DNA of 64,000 nucleotides from Dielma fastidiosa (lineage in GTDB: Bacteria; Bacillota_I; Bacilli_A; Erysipelotrichales; Erysipelotrichaceae), in contig NZ_HE578923.1 in the NCBI RefSeq assembly GCF_000313565.1, forward strand, positions 371,445 through 435,444. The letters run 5' to 3'. A model generated the notes under the pieces. The model was not told the DNA's origin and searched no databases. It saw only the letters and a list, made by a program, of their open reading frames with translations. Shown in pieces: positions 54,358 through 63,533 of this stretch (position 1 is its first letter; the number at the start of each line of letters is the position of its first letter). A program made the position numbers and the translations under genes.

Positions 54358-54466
54358 GCGCAGGCTCATTTTCTTTTCCTTACAAAAATGAAAGATAACT
54401 GTTAGCTAAATCCATGGCGTCAGTCATGACAAAATCTTAAAATAGAATTGTCAAGGAGGCATCGTT

Positions 54467-56458
54467 ATGAAACCTGTTTATCTGAAGATAGCGGTGGGGA
54501 ATGTAAAGAAAAGCTATCGGGATTTTATGATTTATTTTATGACATTGACATTTTCAGTCTGTCTGTTTTATGTGTTTAACTCTTTTGATGCCCAGCAGAA
54601 GATTATGATGCTGAGTACCGATCAAGAGTATTATATAAATCTGGTTGCGACCTTTATGCTGATCCTGTCATTTTTTGTAGTATTTGTTTTTGGCTTTTTG
54701 ATCCTTTATGCAAATAATTTTTTAATTAAGCGGCGTAAAAAGGAATTTGGTTTGTATATGCTGATGGGGATGCCGAAAAAGAAAATCTCCCGAATCTTAA
54801 TCTATGAAACCTTGTTTATCGGTTTAATTTCATTAATTTCTGGCTTGCTGCTCGGTTTGGCTGTCTCACAGCTGACAGCGATTCTGGTTGCTGCTTTGTT
54901 TAAGGTTGAGGTTAATTTTCATTTTGTTTATTCGTCCTTGGCAATGCTGATGACAGTTCTTTGCTTTGCGTTGATTTTTGTGGTGATCATGCTGTTTAAT
55001 ACCCGTATCTTAAATCATTATAAGCTGATTCAGCTGCTGAACGCAGAAAAGGCGAATGAGAAACAGCGCTTGATGTCACTGCCGGTTTCTATTGTGCTTT
55101 TTATAGTCAGCCTGCTGTTTTTAGGTGCTGCCTATTTTCTGGCATCTTATTCGACGGTTACGTTTGTTGAATTCTTTGGTCAGATATTAATCTTGGGAAT
55201 CATCGGAACGATGCTGTTCTTTTTCTCACTTTCGGGTTTCCTGCTGTTTTTTATTAAACGCAGCCGCAAGTTCTATTTTCATAATTTAAATATGTTTGTA
55301 CTGAAACAGATTAATGCAAAAATCAATACTAATTTTATATCAATGGGCATTATATGCCTCATGCTGCTTTTAAGCATTGGTGCCTTGGCTACCGGATTAA
55401 ACCTGAATGAAGCGTTCAGTAATGATTTGACGCTGCGGACACCTTATGATACTTCAATTGTTATGTATGAGCATGATCTGAAGCAGGAAGATATGTATCG
55501 GCTGAGCAGCGGCTTAGATATTGAATCATCAGACTGGGTTGAGCTGATCCGTTCCGATGTTGATGAGTCTGTGATTTTTCCAATGCTGCCGGAAAAGTCT
55601 AAGAATGTATTTGCCAATGCGACAGCTTCGATTGTTTTAATCAGCGTCAGTGATTACAATAAGCTGATGCACAATCTTGGTCAGCGTGAAATTCATTTGG
55701 CGGCTGATGAGGCGCTGATTACATGTGATATGGAATTAATTCAGACCTCGCTGCAGGGTGGGAAGTATGCCGGTGAAACGGTAACTGTCTTCGGCAGAGA
55801 TTTACATTTAATCAATGATCAAATAGATGTTTTATATCCTTATACGATGAGTCAGGGCGGCAATTATGGCATATTCTTCATCGTCAATGATGAATTGACC
55901 GCTAATGAAGTAGCGATGACTTCAATATGGAACATTAATTTCAGCGGTAATGCTGATGAACAGAGTGATGAATTAAGTCAGCGGCTGAGTGCGCTGCGTC
56001 AGGAAAACAGTGAGATTTTAGGCAGTTATCAGCTTTATACACGAACCGTTATTATGATGAGTGATACCAGCTTCGGCATGATATTCACATTTATCGGCTT
56101 ATATCTGGGTATTGTATTTGCGATGGCAAGTACCGTCATTTTAGCTCTTCAGCAATTATCGGATGCAAGTGACAACCGTCAGCGTTATCAGGTTTTAAGC
56201 AAGCTGGGCGCCGATCGTTCACAAATTAATCACGCGGTGTATCTGCAGATCGGCTTGTATTTTATTTTACCGCTGGGACTGGCGGTGCTGCATTCTTATA
56301 TCGGCATTAATGCGGTCTGCAATGCGTTTTCCTTTTTAGGTATCGGCAATGTTACTAAATCAGCATTGATTACAGCGGCTTTGTTTATGCTTGTCTATGG
56401 CTTGTATTATTGGATTACGGTTCAGGGTGTCAAGTCAATTTTAAGAAAAGCAAATTAG
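54467..56458 (+). CDS. BceB-type ABC transporter permease (FtsX-like)
   Basis: 663 aa: ten predicted membrane segments, with a first helix pair at about 20-75, FtsX-like domain (KKEFGLYMLMGMPKKKISRILIYE near 95), a large extracellular loop (about 310-510) and a final FtsX domain. This is the plan of bacitracin/antimicrobial-peptide permeases. The BceA ATPase and BceRS two-component genes usually next to it are absent here. CAAGGAGGCATCGTT precedes the ATG. Confidence 0.82.
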   Translation: MKPVYLKIAVGNVKKSYRDFMIYFMTLTFSVCLFYVFNSFDAQQKIMMLSTDQEYYINLVATFMLILSFFVVFVFGFLILYANNFLIKRRKKEFGLYMLMGMPKKKISRILIYETLFIGLISLISGLLLGLAVSQLTAILVAALFKVEVNFHFVYSSLAMLMTVLCFALIFVVIMLFNTRILNHYKLIQLLNAEKANEKQRLMSLPVSIVLFIVSLLFLGAAYFLASYSTVTFVEFFGQILILGIIGTMLFFFSLSGFLLFFIKRSRKFYFHNLNMFVLKQINAKINTNFISMGIICLMLLLSIGALATGLNLNEAFSNDLTLRTPYDTSIVMYEHDLKQEDMYRLSSGLDIESSDWVELIRSDVDESVIFPMLPEKSKNVFANATASIVLISVSDYNKLMHNLGQREIHLAADEALITCDMELIQTSLQGGKYAGETVTVFGRDLHLINDQIDVLYPYTMSQGGNYGIFFIVNDELTANEVAMTSIWNINFSGNADEQSDELSQRLSALRQENSEILGSYQLYTRTVIMMSDTSFGMIFTFIGLYLGIVFAMASTVILALQQLSDASDNRQRYQVLSKLGADRSQINHAVYLQIGLYFILPLGLAVLHSYIGINAVCNAFSFLGIGNVTKSALITAALFMLVYGLYYWITVQGVKSILRKAN

Positions 56459-56462
56459 AGAA

Positions 56463-56489
56463 AAGGTCATACCGGTTGGTATGGCCTTG
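56463..56489. terminator. hairpin between the BceB-like and PG-binding genes
   Basis: AAGGTCATACC, loop GGTT, GGTATGGCCTT; convergent genes on both sides. Confidence 0.55.
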
Positions 56490-56492
56490 TTG

Positions 56493-58601
56493 TTAGTTGG
56501 CTAATTCATTATACATCTGCATGATTTTATCCCATGTCTGCAAGCCGACAATGCCATCGACACTGAGTCCCAGCATGATTTGGAAGGCTCTTACTGAATT
56601 TGTGGTGAGCGGTCCATAGATGCCGTCGGCAACAATGGTAGGAATATTTTTATAATACATTGCAATGAAATTTAAACGCTCCTGTATCAGTCTGACATCT
56701 GTACCGCGGGAACCGCTTTGCAGCAGCGTGCCCGGGAAGGTAGGGAAGGTTGGTGAAGGCCGTGAACCCTGCTGGATTGCCTTGCTGACTTCAAACAGCT
56801 TATTCCATGTGTTGACACCGACAATGCCGTCAACATCGAGATTAAACAGTTCCTGGAAGCGGCGTACCGCTCTTTCTGTTTCAGCGCCAAAGACACCATC
56901 TTCAACTAATACCGGAATGCCCGTATATTCCTGCCCGACAATGTTGAGCGCCTGCTGAATCTGCTGGACACTGGTGCCGCTGGCTCCGTTTTTAATGGCG
57001 ATGCCCGGATATTGCGGAGCTAAATCGTCTGGAGTTACCGTTGTGTTGAATCTTGAATACGCGGCATAAATCGCATTCCATGTCGCCTGTCCAACGATCC
57101 CGTCAACAATCAGTCCATAGGCGCGCTGGAAGGACATAACAGCGCGTTCAGTTTGCAGTCCAAAGCGTGAATCAATCGTCGATATTGTAGAAACCTGCGG
57201 CTGGAAGGTCGCTATTACACTCAAATAATATTGAAGCTGCTGAACATCGACACCCTTGCTGCCCTCTCGAAGCACCGTGCCTGGCCATTCACCGCTCTTA
57301 GTGTTTTCAATTCGGCCGATTGAAGTCAGTTCAGCGAGCTTGCGCACTGCTAAATAAATATAATTAATCTTATACCAGGTTGTTTTGCCGATAATGCCGT
57401 CTGCCGTCAGATTGAACTGCCGCTGGAAGACCTTTACCGCCGCTTCTGTATCGGCACCGAAAATACCGTCAACCGGATAAATCGGTTTAATATTTGGATA
57501 ATTAACCGCGATCGCATTTAACTGTTCCTGAATCAAAGTGACATTGTCACCGGTACTGCCGACTCTTAGGACACCATCATAGGAGCCCTTGACATCCTCA
57601 ACCCGCTCTGTGGTTACTAAACGCACATCAGTTGTGTAATAACGCTGAAGAATCTGAATCGCGCTTAACCCTTGATTGGCTAAGGTAAGCGTACCCCATT
57701 GCTTCATGCCTGGACATTGAGCAATCTTGCCGTCGCAGTATTCTGAATAAAAAGGCTCCGCAAAATTACGTTTGCGCAGATATTGATTAAATACCTCATC
57801 TACCAGTACACTCATGCTTTCATAGATATTGCGGTTTTTTACGAAAGCCTGATCAAAGGCTGTCGAGTTGGTAATATCATAATTGTAGCCCTTGCTTGGA
57901 TACCATTCGGTATATACACGATTCAAAGCCAAAGAAACCTGAGCATGGATATTGGCCAGCAGCGCTTCCCGCGGCCAAGTTGGATATACCTCTGAGGAGC
58001 AGACATTTTTAATATAATAGATAAAATCAACGGTCACATTTTCAGCACTGGCGGTCGGTCGTCCTAGATGCACTCTGATCTTACGGGGAATGACAACTCC
58101 CTTTAAAACAAATACATCACGATGCGGCGGATTGATTTCACCTTCCTCAACCATGCGGTAATCATTAACACAGCGGCGGTTTGCCGGTGATTGATTGATA
58201 TTGTCACCACCGTAATTTGTCAGCAAATGATGATCAGGAATTAAATCCACCTCGTCGCTGGCAGGCGCTGTGCCGTCGGTTGGAACCATTGAAACCGGCA
58301 GTACGCTGAGTTCATCGGCAAAAATCTGAACGCCCTGAATAATCTGGGTTTGATAACCAGCCAGCATAATTTCTACACTGTAAATTTCATAGGGACGGGT
58401 GCGGTTGTTTTCATTAAGCGACAGCGAGCGCGCCGGCGCTTCCAGCTGCAGAACTTCTGTTTTACCCTCATCATCAGTAATCAAATAATCTTCAAAAACT
58501 ATTTCATTGTTTAGGTCTTTATAAACACGCACAATAGCATTGCCGACAGCAATTGCCTGATCCGCCATTGTCGTGATCACCTGTAAAGTACCTTTTGCCA
58601 T
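56493..58601 (-). CDS. peptidoglycan-binding protein with four PG_binding_1 repeats (SleC-like N-terminus)
   Basis: 702 aa, no signal peptide. The N-terminal ~110 residues look like a carboxypeptidase-regulatory-like beta domain (GTLQVITTMADQAIAVGNA), followed by a region like that preceding the spore cortex-lytic enzyme SleC. Then four peptidoglycan-binding repeats at about 345-415, 445-515, 535-605 and 620-695, each with G-x-D-V-x-x-I/L-Q and VDGIVG-x-x-TW. A cell-wall or spore-cortex role is likely. No catalytic domain recognised with confidence. AGGAGGTGAAGT precedes the start. Confidence 0.78.
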   Translation of the reverse strand: MAKGTLQVITTMADQAIAVGNAIVRVYKDLNNEIVFEDYLITDDEGKTEVLQLEAPARSLSLNENNRTRPYEIYSVEIMLAGYQTQIIQGVQIFADELSVLPVSMVPTDGTAPASDEVDLIPDHHLLTNYGGDNINQSPANRRCVNDYRMVEEGEINPPHRDVFVLKGVVIPRKIRVHLGRPTASAENVTVDFIYYIKNVCSSEVYPTWPREALLANIHAQVSLALNRVYTEWYPSKGYNYDITNSTAFDQAFVKNRNIYESMSVLVDEVFNQYLRKRNFAEPFYSEYCDGKIAQCPGMKQWGTLTLANQGLSAIQILQRYYTTDVRLVTTERVEDVKGSYDGVLRVGSTGDNVTLIQEQLNAIAVNYPNIKPIYPVDGIFGADTEAAVKVFQRQFNLTADGIIGKTTWYKINYIYLAVRKLAELTSIGRIENTKSGEWPGTVLREGSKGVDVQQLQYYLSVIATFQPQVSTISTIDSRFGLQTERAVMSFQRAYGLIVDGIVGQATWNAIYAAYSRFNTTVTPDDLAPQYPGIAIKNGASGTSVQQIQQALNIVGQEYTGIPVLVEDGVFGAETERAVRRFQELFNLDVDGIVGVNTWNKLFEVSKAIQQGSRPSPTFPTFPGTLLQSGSRGTDVRLIQERLNFIAMYYKNIPTIVADGIYGPLTTNSVRAFQIMLGLSVDGIVGLQTWDKIMQMYNELAN

Positions 58602-58720
58602 ACTTCACCTCCTGTATTAAGCTATGTATCATTCAACATTTGATAAAGGTAAATGCCTAAACGATGAAAATTGTATACAAAAGGTACGCAAATGGAGTAG
58701 AATGGATGCGAGGTGAAACT

Positions 58721-59680
58721 ATGCCTAATATCATAACGCATTATTTATTTGCGGAAAGTGTGAAACAGGAAATAAATGATTCCGCAACGCTTTCTGCAAT
58801 CAAAGAATACCCAAATGAATATATTATCGGCAGCAATGGGCCGGATTTCTTTTTCTTTTACCATTTTTTCAGCCAGAAGCATGAAGATGTGCGCTTTCGC
58901 AGTTACGGCAATGTACTGCATAGCTCGCATGTCAATGATTTTTATCAAATGGCAATTGATGCGATGAAAGCGGAAAGCGATCCTGATGTAAAGGAAGCGA
59001 TGCGCTCATACATAGCCGGTCATCTGTGTCATTGGGCCCTTGACAGTACCACGCATCCGTATATTTTTTATCGAACCGGTAATTATACGGGAAACAGTGC
59101 CAGCATGCATCATCGGTTTGAATCAATGATGGATACGATGATGCTGAAAAAATTACTTGATACGGATATCAGAAAATTTCATTTTCCATCACTTACCCGG
59201 CCGGGATTAATCAGTGACCGGGTTATTGCTAATGTGTACCGGCCAATTATTAAAGCGGTTTTTAATGATGACATTACACAGCAGGATATTAAGGACGCAT
59301 TAGCTGACTGGGAGAAGCTGCAGCGCTGGCTGTATGATCCAAAGGGCTGGAAAACAAGGGTTGTCAAGCAGTATGAAAAGCTGAAACATCAGCCATGGCT
59401 TTACAGCGGCAATATTGTTCCCGCCAAGCTTGACAGCCGTTACGATGTATTGAATGAACAGCATCGTTTATGGAAATATCCGGCTGAGCCAAGCCGTGAG
59501 AGTACGGAATCCTTCATGGATTTGTTTGAAAAGGCAAAGAAGCTGGCTGGTAAAGTGATACAGGCAATGGACAATGTGAATGAGTGCCTATTGATTCTTG
59601 ATGATAGGACATATGATAGCGGTGTTAAACCAGGAATCGCAATGACTGCGTTCGATTTGATTTATGAGGAGGAAGCATGA
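58721..59680 (+). CDS. zinc-dependent phospholipase C-like protein
   Basis: 319 aa. Histidine-rich N-terminal half: MPNIITHYLFAE, GSNGPDFFFFYHFF, YIAGHLCHWALDSTTHPYI and MHHRFESMMD, the ligands typical of the PF00882 zinc phospholipase C family. No signal peptide, so a cytoplasmic phosphoester hydrolase is possible. Start ATG 58721 has GAGGTGAAACT. Overlaps the dipeptidase gene by ATGA. Confidence 0.8.
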   Translation: MPNIITHYLFAESVKQEINDSATLSAIKEYPNEYIIGSNGPDFFFFYHFFSQKHEDVRFRSYGNVLHSSHVNDFYQMAIDAMKAESDPDVKEAMRSYIAGHLCHWALDSTTHPYIFYRTGNYTGNSASMHHRFESMMDTMMLKKLLDTDIRKFHFPSLTRPGLISDRVIANVYRPIIKAVFNDDITQQDIKDALADWEKLQRWLYDPKGWKTRVVKQYEKLKHQPWLYSGNIVPAKLDSRYDVLNEQHRLWKYPAEPSRESTESFMDLFEKAKKLAGKVIQAMDNVNECLLILDDRTYDSGVKPGIAMTAFDLIYEEEA

Positions 59681-60609
59681 AATTTTTTGACCTGCATGCC
59701 GATATCGGCGATGATGTAGTAAAGAAGCATTTGAATCATGAAACCCATGTATTAAAGCGATACCATTTAGATAAGCTGAGACAGGGTGGTTTTGAGGGAG
59801 TCTGCATGGCCAGCTTTTTTGATGGTCATGAAACATGGCAGGATATGCAGCTGGAAATCCTTGCCTTGGAAGCAGAGCTGAATGAATCAAATGATTTTGT
59901 GAGAGTTTTGAATGCAGAGGATCTGTGTTCAAATAAAATAAAAGCATTAATGTCGGTAGAAGGCATGTGCGGAATTCTTGATGATGAAGTTAATAAAATA
60001 CAATGGCTCTATGATCATGGTATCCGCTTGGCAACGCTGACGTGGAATGAAGGCAATGCATTGGCAAACGGAGTTAAGGGACAAGCAGATAAAGGCTTGA
60101 GTGCAAAGGGTAAAAATGTTATCCACAAAATGAATCAGCTGCATATGATCGCAGATGTATCACATGCCAATGAAAAAACTTTTTGGGATATCATGAATCT
60201 GAGTGACGGCTTAGTTATTGCTTCGCATTCCAATTGCCGCACCCTCTGCAACCATCCGCGTAATCTTGATGATGAGCAATGTCTGGCCATTAAAGCTAAG
60301 GGCGGTCTGATCGGGATGAATTCAGCCCGTTATTTTGTGGATCAAAATGAAGCAAATCAAACGGTGGCTAAACTTGCAGAACATGCGGCTTATTTAAAGA
60401 CATTGGTGGGTGTTGAAACTATCGCCTGCGGTTTTGACTTTATGGACTTCTTTGAAGATGGCATTGGTACAGCAGCCAAGGGAATTGAAACGGCTCTTGA
60501 CGCCCCGCGTTTTGCGCTGGCTTTAGCGGATGCCGGCTTTAGTGAGCTTGAAATTGAAAAGATTTGTTATACGAATGTTATTGAAAAATTCAGCAGCTAT
60601 CTGAAATGA
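59677..60609 (+). CDS. membrane dipeptidase family (M19) peptidase
   Basis: 310 aa. Metal ligands in DLHADIGDD (HxD), SVEGM, VSHANEKTFWDI and ASHSNCRTLCNHPRNLDDEQ fit the renal dipeptidase family, which splits Xaa-D/L dipeptides. It has no signal peptide. Translationally coupled (ATGA) to the phospholipase-like gene; the biological link between the two is unclear. Confidence 0.85.
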   Translation: MKFFDLHADIGDDVVKKHLNHETHVLKRYHLDKLRQGGFEGVCMASFFDGHETWQDMQLEILALEAELNESNDFVRVLNAEDLCSNKIKALMSVEGMCGILDDEVNKIQWLYDHGIRLATLTWNEGNALANGVKGQADKGLSAKGKNVIHKMNQLHMIADVSHANEKTFWDIMNLSDGLVIASHSNCRTLCNHPRNLDDEQCLAIKAKGGLIGMNSARYFVDQNEANQTVAKLAEHAAYLKTLVGVETIACGFDFMDFFEDGIGTAAKGIETALDAPRFALALADAGFSELEIEKICYTNVIEKFSSYLK

Positions 60610-60638
60610 CAGCTGCTTTCTGTTTAGAATTTACATTT

Positions 60639-61259
60639 TTATAATTGATAGTCATAAATAAAGAAATTCATTTTTGCTTGTTGATTCTTAATATTAAAAA
60701 GATGCTCTCGCTCACAGCGGCGAACCAATCCCTGATGCTCATAAAATCCATAATTACAGCTTGTATCTGTAAACAAGTAAAATTCATTAAGTTTTTGTTC
60801 TTTTAAATATTCAAGGGCAGCGTTAAAGAGTTGTTTGCCGATACCTTTGCCGCGGCATGAGCAATCAACCGCAAATAGGGAAAGCTCAGCTGGATATGAT
60901 TTATTCACATCGGCTAAAAGCTGCTTATCGATACCGTTTACGCTGCCAAATATTTTAGATACTTTTCGCCCCTCTTTTGAAAGATACAAGGATAGAATAG
61001 ATTTTATTTGTTTTAATCTATATTTTACGGGACATTTATGAATTGCTCTATTTTTGACTAAGATGATACCAACCGGTTTGTTGTTTAATAAGGCAATACG
61101 GGAAAAAGTATGATTTGTTAAGCAGCTGCTTAAAAATACACCAGCTAATTTTGCGGCGGTTTTAGGACTGCAGAATTCATCATAATGCCATGTTTTGCGA
61201 ACAATGGCTTGTAATTCTTTAAAATCTTCTTTTTGATAATCTCTTAATGTGATTTGCAT
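60639..61259 (-). CDS. GNAT family N-acetyltransferase
   Basis: 206 aa GNAT protein; acetyl-CoA loop in VDCSCRGKGIGKQLFNAAL (about 133-151), late motif FYLFTDTSCNYGFYEHQGL. Start ATG 61259 with AAGGAGAATTAAA; a longer start at 61277 lacks a site. It is divergent from a MerR-type regulator, with a shared operator in between, so it is the likely regulated target. Confidence 0.85.
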   Translation of the reverse strand: MQITLRDYQKEDFKELQAIVRKTWHYDEFCSPKTAAKLAGVFLSSCLTNHTFSRIALLNNKPVGIILVKNRAIHKCPVKYRLKQIKSILSLYLSKEGRKVSKIFGSVNGIDKQLLADVNKSYPAELSLFAVDCSCRGKGIGKQLFNAALEYLKEQKLNEFYLFTDTSCNYGFYEHQGLVRRCEREHLFNIKNQQAKMNFFIYDYQL

Positions 61260-61270
61260 TTTAATTCTCC

Positions 61271-61321
61271 TTGTCATATCTATTTACAATTTGTATAATA
61301 ATCTTTACAGTAACTGTAAAG
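61271..61321. promoter_or_regulatory. divergent promoters with MerR-type dyad operator
   Basis: The perfect dyad CTTTACAGT-A-ACTGTAAAG covers 61303-61321. Plus promoter: TTGTCA (61271-61276), 17 bp, TATAAT (61294-61299). Minus promoter: TTTACA (61320-61315), 17 bp, TATACA (61297-61292). The dyad holds the minus -35 and the plus start site, so one regulator can act on both genes. Confidence 0.6.
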
Positions 61322-61341
61322 TCAATGAGGAAAGTTAAATT

Positions 61342-62157
61342 ATGAAAAAAAGCAATATTCAATTAACCACCGCGCAATTTGCGAAACTGCATGAAGTAAA
61401 TAAACGCACCTTGCATTATTATGATGATATCGGCCTTTTTTCTCCTAATACAAAAGGGGAGAATGGGTACAGATATTATGATTTATCACAGAGTGTTGAT
61501 TTTGAGTATATTCGGATGCTGAAAGAATTGAATATGAGTATTGAGGAAATTGAAGCCTATTATAAAAATCCTAACGCTGATAGTTTTCTTAAAATCGCAG
61601 ATTCAAAAATAAAGGAAATCGATGCAAAGATCCAAAAAATGAAAGCAATTAAAAGGATTTTGAATGCCAAGATAGAGAATTTAATCTTTTGTGAAAACTT
61701 GCGGGAACAAATGATAAAGGTTGAAGAACACCCTTCTGAGACTCTATTGATCACGGCTTATGATTTTTCAGAGGACGATGTTTCAGAAGTGTTTGGTTAT
61801 CTGAAGGACACATGGAGCATTGAACAAATTCGTATGGGAATTGGCGGATTTATTTCCCTTGATAAAGTTATTGATGAAAATTTTGAAAAATATGACGGTC
61901 TTTATACACTGGCTCTAAGCAGTAATTCATCAGCTAAGAAGACAATTAAACCGAAAGGTAAATATTTGTGCGGTTACCAAAAAGGAGCATGGGATCAGCT
62001 GCCTGGTATGTATAAGAAAATGCTTGCTTATGCCAAACAAAATAAGCTGACGCTTACAGGTTATGCTTATGAGATCGGCTTGAATGAGTTTGCCATCTCT
62101 GATCCGATGGAATATGTTACAAAGATCATGATTATGATTGAAGATACTATTTATTGA
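61342..62157 (+). CDS. MerR family regulator with effector-binding domain
   Basis: 271 aa. N-terminal MerR winged helix (TTAQFAKLHEVNKRTLHYYDDIGLFSPN), coiled-coil (about 85-120; KIADSKIKEIDAKIQKMKAIKRI), and a GyrI-like C-terminal ligand domain (about 130-270). No metal-binding cysteines, so it is a drug- or metabolite-responsive type. It probably binds the dyad at 61303-61321. Confidence 0.87.
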   Translation: MKKSNIQLTTAQFAKLHEVNKRTLHYYDDIGLFSPNTKGENGYRYYDLSQSVDFEYIRMLKELNMSIEEIEAYYKNPNADSFLKIADSKIKEIDAKIQKMKAIKRILNAKIENLIFCENLREQMIKVEEHPSETLLITAYDFSEDDVSEVFGYLKDTWSIEQIRMGIGGFISLDKVIDENFEKYDGLYTLALSSNSSAKKTIKPKGKYLCGYQKGAWDQLPGMYKKMLAYAKQNKLTLTGYAYEIGLNEFAISDPMEYVTKIMIMIEDTIY

Positions 62158-62184
62158 CTGCAGATATTAAAGCAACTAATTATA

Positions 62185-62208
62185 AAAAGGACGCTGGTTA
62201 GGCGTCCG
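62185..62208 (-). terminator. terminator of the adenosine deaminase gene
   Basis: On the minus strand GGACGC, loop, GCGTCC, then TTTTTATA. Confidence 0.7.
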
Positions 62209-62234
62209 TAAGTTTTTATATCTGTCTTAATAGC

Positions 62235-63167
62235 TTATTTGATGAAGGAAGCGCGGTAAGCTGTTTCATTCATCTGTTTGATTTCCTCATCGGTGAAATG
62301 ATAATGCTTTTTGATAAATTCGTATTCCTTTTTCAGATTTGTGTTTGACATTGTCATGTTGTCAGTGTTGATTGTAACGAGGATGCCATAATCAAATAAT
62401 TTTCTTAATGGATAGTCCTTCATGTCATCCACCACTTTTGTATGCAGATTGCTGATTGGGCATACTTCAAGGACGATTTTCTCATCGCGAACCCGTTTCA
62501 TTAATTCAGGATCTTCATATACACGGATACCATGACCCAATCGTTTGGCACCGAAATCCAAAGCAGCTTTAATGCTTTCAGGGCCGTCGCCTTCACCGGC
62601 ATGAATTGTATATGGAACACCTAAAGCACGTGCTTTGGCAAATAAATCAGCATATAGATGTGTTTTAAACACAATTTCAGCACCGGCAATATCAAAGGCA
62701 ATTACACCTTTGCCAAGATATTCCTTCACTAGCAGCAGGGTTTCCATATTGTCTTCAAATGAATTGCCGCGCATCGCACAAAGAATCAAGCCTGCCTTCA
62801 TACCAGTTTCCTGAATACCGCGGTTTAAACCACGGATCGCGGCTTCCACAATTTCCTTTTGATCGGCAGTTCCGGCACATGATTTAGGGGCGAAACGCAA
62901 TTCAGCCTGATCCAATCCCTGGGCTGCCAGATCAATCAATAATTCATAAGTAACCCGTTCAACAGCGGCCGGTGTGCGGATTACCTGCAGCGGCAGTGTG
63001 AAGCGTTCAAGATATTCTTCCAGACTGCGGCAGTCTTCAGGAACTTGAATAAAAGGCAGCAGCCCTTCTACACTATCAGCCGGCAGCGAAATATTCATTT
63101 CTTTAGCTAATTCATAAATAGTCTGCGGTCTAAATGACCCATCGATATGTAAGTGTAAATCTATCAT
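62235..63167 (-). CDS. add: adenosine deaminase
   Basis: 310 aa. Zinc ligands in IDLHLHIDGS (H5, H7), the catalytic HAGEGDG (about 188-194) and GHGIRV, ending with NTDN where most enzymes have a DDP motif. It would convert adenosine to inosine in purine salvage. The altered last aspartate region is common in some bacterial paralogs and leaves room for another adenine or adenosine derivative. AAGGAGATACT precedes ATG 63167. Confidence 0.85.
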   Translation of the reverse strand: MIDLHLHIDGSFRPQTIYELAKEMNISLPADSVEGLLPFIQVPEDCRSLEEYLERFTLPLQVIRTPAAVERVTYELLIDLAAQGLDQAELRFAPKSCAGTADQKEIVEAAIRGLNRGIQETGMKAGLILCAMRGNSFEDNMETLLLVKEYLGKGVIAFDIAGAEIVFKTHLYADLFAKARALGVPYTIHAGEGDGPESIKAALDFGAKRLGHGIRVYEDPELMKRVRDEKIVLEVCPISNLHTKVVDDMKDYPLRKLFDYGILVTINTDNMTMSNTNLKKEYEFIKKHYHFTDEEIKQMNETAYRASFIK

Positions 63168-63331
63168 AGTATCTCCTTGCAATTGACAGTTTTCGTCAGT
63201 GATTTAATTCATTATACATGAAAACAATTAAAATAGGTAGTCATTCATCAAATTAATTAAACGGAATAAGCCCTTCAATAAAAAGCTTACAAAATAGACT
63301 CTTTGCGGTTATATTTGAGAGTGGGAAAGGC

Positions 63332-63412
63332 ATGGATTTAAATTTTAAAAAAACCAGTTTCTTTGACTGGTTCAGCTTATTGATGATGGCTTCAATTGCC
63401 TTTATTTGGTAA
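63332..63412 (+). CDS. 26-aa hydrophobic ORF opposite an antisense RNA
   Basis: MDLNFKKTSFFDW followed by a hydrophobic stretch ending AFIW. The preceding GGGAAAGGC is a weak ribosome binding site. Its whole length is covered by a predicted minus-strand RNA with promoter and terminator, suggesting a type I toxin-like pair or a lone small RNA. It shares no sequence with the peptides at 24-25 kb. Confidence 0.3.
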   Translation: MDLNFKKTSFFDWFSLLMMASIAFIW

Positions 63413-63439
63413 TCGGGAAACAGTGGTTTTTCCCCTTAC
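63345..63439 (-). ncRNA. candidate small antisense RNA
   Basis: Minus strand: -10 TATAAT (63451-63446), hairpin GTAAGGGGAAA/TTTCCC-GATTAC (63438-63408), and terminator ACCAG (63371-63367)/CTGGT (63357-63353) followed by seven T. Length about 95 nt. The -35 is weak. Confidence 0.45.
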
Positions 63440-63533
63440 GCTTCCATTATACACGATTTGAAAATAAAAGAACAGACTGTTAGTTAGAAAAAGATAACGT
63501 ATAATATTAAGTATAGATAAGGAGGGATTTTAG

